Assembly (NCBI GenBank): GCA_027622795.1
Contig: JAQBZA010000190.1
Location: forward strand, 1-6,535
Length of the DNA: 6,535 bases
Direction: 5' to 3'
DNA from: Planctomycetota bacterium
GTDB lineage: Bacteria; Planctomycetota; Planctomycetia; Pirellulales; UBA1268
The position numbers and the translations under genes are program-made. The notes under the pieces are model-generated. The model did not search any database. It was not told the origin of the DNA and saw nothing but the letters and a program-made list of their open reading frames with translations. This document shows positions 1 to 4,454 of the stretch, piece by piece (positions within the stretch are counted from its first letter, which is position 1; each line of letters begins with the position of its first letter).

Positions 1-1243
1 TGGCAGCTGTACCACTGATCGAGGCTGCGGGTGGCATCGTAAAAAATCACCTCGCCGGCTCGGGCCAATCGTTGGTTCTCAGTGGGCGTGGACGGCATGG
101 ACAGGGCGTGGGTCCGGATGACCTTCGTCTCGGTGATGTCGACTTCCTGAATGCTGTCGAGCAGGGCGTTTGCGACAAGGACCCGCCGACCATCCGGCGT
201 GAGTGAGATTCCCAGGGGGCGACCGCCGACATCGATGCGGGTGAAGCGGGTGGCGTCACGAGCCAGATCCCGGTTCATGACCTCGCTGCCGCTGATCTGT
301 GTCCACGGCAGATCGCTCGCCGACAGACGGAGCACCTCGTGGGTGCCACCGGCGGAGATGAGGAGGTGGCCGGAGGGGGTCACGGCAAGGCCGTAGACAT
401 CTCCCACGGCACGGCCGGGCACGTCGAGCGTGAGCCCTGCGAGTTGCCCGGTGGCGATGCGGAGGCAGCCGATTCGGCTGCCTGTCACCCAGCCGCGACG
501 AATGTTCCCTGGCGATGGATGACTGCCACCGTCGTAGGTAAACGTAAAATAGAGATCGCGACCATCTGGGCTGAAGGCGACGTGGCCAGGATTGAAGCCC
601 TGGAAGGGATGCCGCGAGAGCACCTGAGCCGTCGCGGCGTCGATGAGCGCAAGCTGCATCGGACTGGCGCACATCACACCGACCAAACGGTCATCAGGAG
701 AGACGGCGACCGCCGCCGGTCGCGGGCCAACGTCGATGAGCCCCAGCACGGCAAGCGAACCGGTGTCAACCGCGGCGATCTGTCCTGCGGCCGACAAGGC
801 CACGAAGGCCCGGCTGCCGTCGGCGGTCGTGGCGACTGCCCATGGTTCATATCCCAGCCGCACCCGACCCCGTTCGACGAGACGATCGTGGTCGACGTCG
901 ATGCGGAGCAGGGTTCCTCCCTCGCGCGTGACCACGACGAATTGCTGGTCACGGATGCGGGCAACGGCCACTGCCCGCCGATGGTCAGGGCATCGACCAG
1001 CTTGCTCTCCACACGGTCGACAAGCGTGATCGTTCCCGCTGCGTTGGCGACTACGAGCCAGCGATCGTCCGCCGACGCGGCGACGTCGACCGGCCGCGGA
1101 TAGGCATCGGGCCGCTCAGAGGCGACCCCCGTCTGAACGCCGACTGCCCAGGCCAATGTGATTGCGCACCAGGCAATGTGGCTCGACCTTCTCCTACCGC
1201 CCCGTGTGGACGAACCGAGAGGCTGCAATGCGGAGGTCATCAT
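1..1243 (-). CDS. Exported YVTN-type beta-propeller / cytochrome c protein, frameshifted and partial (runs off left edge)
   Basis: Probable periplasmic redox protein: a beta-propeller followed by a c-type heme domain. The N-terminus, from ATG 1243 or more likely ATG 1240 (7 nt after AGGG), has a basic stretch and a hydrophobic segment ending near VAS-ER, a Sec-type signal. Propeller blades begin at once (RPVDVAASADDRWLVVANAAG). Near 971-976 this frame stops looking like a propeller, while another minus frame takes over and stays open for about 323 codons to base 1. It reads PWAVATTADGSRAFVAL, AAVAVSPDD, GHVAFSPDGRDLYF and PLGISLTPDGRRVLVANA, all blade motifs. At the window edge it enters GEVIFYDATRSLDQWYSC, which resembles the start of a MauG/cytochrome-c-peroxidase-like heme domain with CxxCH about to follow. 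One missing base (for example CAG-GTG read as CAG-TG) would restore a single frame. Either a real mutation or a sequence error is possible. It is transcribed divergently from the isomerase at 1323. Confidence 0.8.
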
Positions 1244-1285
1244 GTCACCCTAGAAATGATCACAGAACGTCGAACGAATGACCAT

Positions 1286-1314
1286 GTTATAGTGCGACAA
1301 CCAGCCTACGGAAA
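1286..1314 (-). promoter_or_regulatory. Candidate promoter for the propeller gene (tentative)
   Basis: On the minus strand TTTCCG (1314-1309) and TATAAC (1291-1286) stand 17 nt apart, a sigma70-like arrangement in the 79-nt divergent gap. The -35 matches consensus poorly, at about 3 of 6. The -10 overlaps TATAGT (1288-1293), which can serve as a -10 for the divergent isomerase gene, although no good -35 for that direction is visible at the right distance. Planctomycete promoters are poorly defined, so this is only a candidate. Confidence 0.22.
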
Positions 1315-1322
1315 ACACTGCC

Positions 1323-2396
1323 ATGACCGTCACGCGACGTTGCTTTCTCATCTCCGGCGCGGCCCTCGCAGCGGGGCGATCTGTCCCGATCTCCGCGGCG
1401 GCCGACCGCCAGCCCAAGATTCGGCTGGGCTACGATAACTTCGCGGTGCGGGCGATGAAGTGGAACGCCCGCCAGCTCATTGACCATGCCGTCACGCTCG
1501 GCTGTGGGTCGGTCTTTATTACCGATTTCGGTCCCTTCGAGGGACGGTTCGATGATGCCGCCTTGGGTGAACTGCGGCGGTATGCCGCGGACAAGGGTGT
1601 GGCGATCGTGCTCGGCTCGTGGAGCATCTGCCCCACCTCGAAGACGTTCAAGGCCGCCTGGGGCACGGCCGCGGAGCATCTGGCGCTGGGCATCCGCATG
1701 GCACGGGCTCTTGGATCACCGGCATTCCGGGTGATCCTCGGCAACCAATCCGACCGGCTCACCGATGGTGGTATTGAGGCTCGGATCGCCGACACGGTGG
1801 CGGTGCTCAAGGCGGCGCGGAGCCGGGCAGTCGATGCCGGAGTGAAGATCGCCGTGGAAAACCATGCTGGCGACATGCAGTCGCGGGAACTGAAGCAGCT
1901 TGTCGAGGAGGCGGGGCCGGATTTTGTGGGCGTGAATTTCGACTCGGGCAATGCCTGCTGGACGCTCGAGGATCCGGTGCGGGCATTGGCCACCCTAGCG
2001 CCGCATGTGCTCACCACGAGCCTGCGGGACACGATGGCCTGGGAGTCAGAGGAGGGCGTCACCGCCCAGTGGACCGCGATGGGAGAGGGGTGTGTCGATC
2101 TTCCTGCATTCTTTGATCTCTTTGCCACGCAGTGCCCGGGCGTCACGGTACACATCGAGACAATTTCGGGGTTTCCGCGGACGTTTCCGATTTACCGCGA
2201 CGACTTCTGGCGGCAGTTCCCTGCGGCGCGGGCGGAAGATTTGGCGGCATTTCTCGCCGTCGTGAAGCGCGGCCGGTCGATCCCTCCATTCAAGCCGCCA
2301 CAAGAAGGCAAGGCCGAGGCTGAGCAACGGTATCAACTCGCCGAACTCGACCGCAGCATCCGATACTGCAAGGACGTGCTTGGCCTGGGCGGGTGA
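1323..2396 (+). CDS. Tat-signal sugar phosphate isomerase/epimerase-like TIM-barrel protein
   Basis: 357 aa, xylose-isomerase-like / AP-endonuclease-2-like TIM barrel, a family of metal-dependent sugar isomerases and epimerases. The N-terminus TRRCFLISGAALAAG has the twin arginine (R5, R6) and hydrophobic core of a Tat signal, with probable cleavage after the alanines at 25-27; export is inferred from this. Family landmarks appear in order: VENH (E179, N180, H181), NFDSGN (D207, N210), H228 followed by SLRD (R235, D236), MGEG (253-256) and HIET (E279). E179, D207 and E279 are likely metal ligands by analogy, and the barrel looks intact. The C-terminal 50 residues are polar and proline-rich at first. 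The ATG at 1323 is supported by the Tat signal; there is no strong Shine-Dalgarno, only ACGGAAAA 8 nt upstream. It stands alone on the plus strand, divergent from the propeller gene and convergent with the lipoprotein gene. The substrate cannot be told from sequence. Confidence 0.87.
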   Translation: MTVTRRCFLISGAALAAGRSVPISAAADRQPKIRLGYDNFAVRAMKWNARQLIDHAVTLGCGSVFITDFGPFEGRFDDAALGELRRYAADKGVAIVLGSWSICPTSKTFKAAWGTAAEHLALGIRMARALGSPAFRVILGNQSDRLTDGGIEARIADTVAVLKAARSRAVDAGVKIAVENHAGDMQSRELKQLVEEAGPDFVGVNFDSGNACWTLEDPVRALATLAPHVLTTSLRDTMAWESEEGVTAQWTAMGEGCVDLPAFFDLFATQCPGVTVHIETISGFPRTFPIYRDDFWRQFPAARAEDLAAFLAVVKRGRSIPPFKPPQEGKAEAEQRYQLAELDRSIRYCKDVLGLGG

Positions 2397-2488
2397 CACT
2401 CTGCGCATGCCGACCTTACGAACTCGGTCGACGATAAGCCGGGCTGCTCACAGGGTGTCATCAGCGGGTCAGGGGCTGGGACGGTTGG

Positions 2489-2896
2489 CTACTTGCCCGT
2501 CTCGACGGCGATCACGAGATCTTTGGTCGGCCCCGTGATTTCGACCGCGTAGGGTTCTCCCTTGTCGTCACCGTGCTGGGCCAGCACGGCCCGCTGGGCC
2601 GGCGTCGGTTTTTGCCCCTCCGCCTCCGGGTACCAAGAAAATGTCACATGGTGCTTGCCGGGAAGTACCCCGACGACATCCTTGCTGTAGCGGAGTTCGA
2701 AGCGACCGTCGGCGTCAGTAAAGCCGGTGCTGGGTCGCTCACCTGTCACTGGGCTGAATTGCACCGTGAGCCCGCTCGCGGGCGCGCCGTCGCCGAGCAC
2801 AGTGCCATTCAGCGTGACGGCTCCGACATTCGGCCCACACCCGCTCAGCAGGCAGAGGATTGGCAGGGCGAGGAGGCCACAGAATTGTCTCGGCAT
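2489..2896 (-). CDS. Small lipoprotein with a carboxypeptidase regulatory-like (transthyretin-type) domain
   Basis: 135 aa. The signal peptide ends in the lipobox LLSGC, so C20 should become the lipidated N-terminus of a membrane-anchored protein. The rest is one beta-sandwich domain of the carboxypeptidase-regulatory-like type, with VTLNGTVLGDGAPASGLTV, FTDADGRFEL (residues 59-68) and VLPGKHHVTF, in the usual G-x-V, TDADG-x-F and PGKH-x-V order. No catalytic residues are seen; such domains are structural or adhesive. The start follows AGGAA at 2903-2907, 6 nt before the ATG. That site overlaps the TAG stop of the DUF1559 gene (2906-2908), so the two genes are 9 nt apart and probably translationally coupled. 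In planctomycetes small lipoproteins of this kind commonly follow DUF1559 genes; the function is not established. The protein ends just before the convergent isomerase gene. Confidence 0.85.
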   Translation of the reverse strand: MPRQFCGLLALPILCLLSGCGPNVGAVTLNGTVLGDGAPASGLTVQFSPVTGERPSTGFTDADGRFELRYSKDVVGVLPGKHHVTFSWYPEAEGQKPTPAQRAVLAQHGDDKGEPYAVEITGPTKDLVIAVETGK

Positions 2897-2905
2897 GATC
2901 AGTTC

Positions 2906-3862
2906 CTATTTATCAATGATGGCGGTTTCGCCACCGGCACGGGTGTAGGTGTTTTGGTAGACCGTGATGTTCACGTCTTCATTCACGAACCGTACGCTCG
3001 CATCAGCCAACACGGCACTCAAACCACCGGGATGGTGGCTCCGGGCGAAGCGGTGGCGATTTCCGCTGACGAGCGCATTCGGTGCATAGGCGCCGGTTGC
3101 ATAGCCTGACGAGGCATGATTCACAAAAAGAAATTCATTCGATCCTCGCGAGTAGCGAGTGCCGTCGGCTTCAAACCAGGAATGTGCATCCTCGAGAAGC
3201 ATGAACGTATTGGAGGTGCCGTCGGTAATGTCCTTCATTTCCGTTGCGCTATTTCGCCAAAAGAGCCCGTTTGCCGTGGTCACGCGTTCGGGGCAGCAGC
3301 TGAATGTCCCCATCGAGGCGACGGAGTAGTCCTTGTGGTTGGCAGTGAGCTTCGGAGCCGACGGACAACTCAATGTGTTTGGCATTGAGTCTGCGGCGGT
3401 TTGGTTGGCGGCATCACCGACCGCACCGCCGTGATAGGAATCGATCCCACCGATCGACGCATACGATCGCCTGGTGAAATCGATCGCGTCGTAGATGCCC
3501 TGCTCTTCCATCTGCGGAAGCAGAAACGCCACCCAACTGTGCTGACCGCAGTAATAAAAGTTTCCCGCAAAATGACACGCTCCAGGGAAGGAGTTCTCTC
3601 CCTTGCTTCCCGGCGGAAACTTTTTGTTCGCGCTCTCGTAATTGTGCATGGCAAGGCCGAGTTGTCGCATGTTGTTGCTGCAGGCGGACCGCCGGCCGGC
3701 CTCGCGGGCGGCCTGCACGGCTGGCAGGAGGAGGCCGATCAGGACGCCGATGATGGCGATCACGACGAGCAACTCGACCAGCGTAAAGGCCGACCAACGC
3801 CCACGCCGCTGCGTTGGCCGAGAGACGAACAACTTCTTAAACATGATCGCCGGCTGATTCAT
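2906..3862 (-). CDS. DUF1559 protein with prepilin-type N-terminal cleavage/methylation signal
   Basis: 318 aa from ATG 3862. This start is chosen because AAAGGAG (3869-3875) lies 6 nt upstream; an in-frame ATG at 3934 would add 24 residues but lacks such a site. The N-terminus carries a type IV pseudopilin signal, A25 then FTLVELLVVIAIIGVLIGLL, with the conserved Glu at +5 (E30). A prepilin peptidase would cut before F26, leaving a hydrophobic helix for membrane anchoring or assembly. Next comes the DUF1559 hallmark PAVQAAREAGRRSACSNNMR (48-67) with QLGLAMHNYES and FPPG. The C-terminus has the family's closing motif HHPGGLSAVLADASVRFVNE (276-295), then a TRAGGE tail. The usual DGSV is DASV here. 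Several cysteines (96, 105, 166, 189, 190) could form disulfides. The family is greatly expanded in planctomycetes and its role is unproven. The gene looks less GC-rich than its neighbours. First gene of a pair with the lipoprotein. Confidence 0.93.
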   Translation of the reverse strand: MNQPAIMFKKLFVSRPTQRRGRWSAFTLVELLVVIAIIGVLIGLLLPAVQAAREAGRRSACSNNMRQLGLAMHNYESANKKFPPGSKGENSFPGACHFAGNFYYCGQHSWVAFLLPQMEEQGIYDAIDFTRRSYASIGGIDSYHGGAVGDAANQTAADSMPNTLSCPSAPKLTANHKDYSVASMGTFSCCPERVTTANGLFWRNSATEMKDITDGTSNTFMLLEDAHSWFEADGTRYSRGSNEFLFVNHASSGYATGAYAPNALVSGNRHRFARSHHPGGLSAVLADASVRFVNEDVNITVYQNTYTRAGGETAIIDK

Positions 3863-3868
3863 CGCAAT

Positions 3869-3875
3869 CTCCTTT
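3869..3875 (-). promoter_or_regulatory. Strong Shine-Dalgarno that fixes the DUF1559 start
   Basis: AAAGGAG on the minus strand, followed by ATTGCG and ATG at 3862. This is the best ribosome-binding site in the window and rules in favour of the 318-aa start over the longer in-frame one. Confidence 0.8.
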
Positions 3876-3920
3876 AGGTGAGGCGGCGAAAAATGAGTAC
3901 ATAAAAATCGTCGCGACCTG

Positions 3921-3934
3921 TTGTTCCCCAACAA
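3921..3934. promoter_or_regulatory. Perfect inverted repeat TTGTT-CCCC-AACAA in the DUF1559 leader
   Basis: Five-base perfect arms with a 4-nt loop, placed where the transcript of the candidate promoter would start. It could be a 5' stem-loop in the mRNA or an operator. No T-tract follows on the minus strand, so it is not a typical terminator for the upstream ABA4-like gene. Two further 8-bp palindromes lie close by: TTCCGGAA (3950-3957, inside the promoter spacer) and AACCGGTT (3969-3976, overlapping the -35). Each is short enough to occur by chance. Confidence 0.3.
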
Positions 3935-3941
3935 TCACTGA

Positions 3942-3970
3942 ATAATAGGTTCCGGAAACTGTCGCCGCAA
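3942..3970 (-). promoter_or_regulatory. Candidate promoter of the DUF1559-lipoprotein operon
   Basis: Minus strand TTGCGG (3970-3965), a 17-nt spacer, then TATTAT (3947-3942), one base off the sigma70 -10 consensus. Transcription would begin near 3935, leaving a leader of about 70 nt before the DUF1559 ATG. The -35 matches only TTG. Location between two operons on the same strand supports a promoter here; the exact boxes are a guess. Confidence 0.33.
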
Positions 3971-3989
3971 CCGGTTTTCGTCGGGAATG

Positions 3990-4451
3990 TCACGGAGGGA
4001 GTGGGGAGGAGACACTGGTGGCAACCGCACGACGCAACGCCAGCCGGGTGATCACATGAATCAGGAAGCCGACCGGGCCGGCGAGGAATGTGAGCACGAG
4101 CGCGACGGTCCGCAGCGGCCATGGGATCAGCAGCCGCACGGCATCGCGGGCGATCCAACTGCCCACGACCATGTCGAAGCAGAGATAGTGTGTCCAGGCG
4201 GCAGCGAAGACCCAGTCGTCGGCGAAGATCGCCCGCAGGCCGGTCATCGTCATCACGTCGCCGGGTGGCGGGCCATTCTGGGTGAGCTTCCAGCCGATCA
4301 CCCCCGCGTAGCCGGCGGCAAGGATCGCCGGCACGACGATCCCACAGAGCAGATGCGAGACGACCCGGCGGTCGGGAAAAAGCACCAGCGCGATCCAGGC
4401 CAGCAGGGCGACAGTGTTGGTAATCTCAAAAAAGCGCTGCGCTGGCTCCAT
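3990..4451 (-). CDS. ABA4-like (DUF4281) integral membrane protein
   Basis: 153 aa, four predicted membrane helices at about 8-25, 33-54, 78-100 and 112-136. It matches the ABA4-like / DUF4281 pattern: an N-terminal hydrophobic helix ending in LFPDRR, then GLRAIFADDW, WTHYLCFDMVVGSWIARDA (86-104) and TFLAGPVGFL (121-130). The conserved W-x-HYL-x-FD, the later D-A and the GP-x-G are all present. The plant member ABA4 is needed for neoxanthin formation; bacterial homologues are of unknown function, and no carotenoid gene is visible here. The ATG lies 3 nt after the stop of the upstream redox gene (TGA-GCC-ATG), with AAAGGA about 12 nt upstream, so translation is probably coupled to that gene. 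The last 15 residues are polar and proline-ended. The family is a confident call from the motif; the biochemical role is not. Confidence 0.8.
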   Translation of the reverse strand: MEPAQRFFEITNTVALLAWIALVLFPDRRVVSHLLCGIVVPAILAAGYAGVIGWKLTQNGPPPGDVMTMTGLRAIFADDWVFAAAWTHYLCFDMVVGSWIARDAVRLLIPWPLRTVALVLTFLAGPVGFLIHVITRLALRRAVATSVSSPLPP

Positions 4452-4454
4452 GGC

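Noticed and set aside
256..672. Minus-strand frame of 138 codons in the propeller region
   Set aside because: It is neither of the two frames that carry propeller motifs; composition is Arg/Pro-rich and low in hydrophobic pattern.
971..980. Programmed ribosomal frameshift as explanation of the broken frame
   Set aside because: No slippery heptamer or obvious downstream pseudoknot; a mutation or sequence error is simpler.
339..1103. Long plus-strand open frame (254 codons) opposite the propeller gene
   Set aside because: Its translation is arginine/glycine-rich with no domain pattern, while the opposite strand reads clear propeller blades through the same bases.
1430..2155. Minus-strand frame of 241 codons opposite the isomerase-like gene
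   Set aside because: Serine/threonine-rich shadow with no motif; the plus strand has an intact TIM barrel here.
2397..2488. Possible bidirectional terminator between the convergent genes
   Set aside because: Only a weak CGACC...GGTCG pairing with a 10-nt loop and no T-tract; not enough to call.
3863..3934. N-terminal extension of the DUF1559 gene to the ATG at 3934
   Set aside because: No ribosome-binding site there; a strong AAAGGAG precedes the internal ATG at 3862, and pseudopilin leaders are short.
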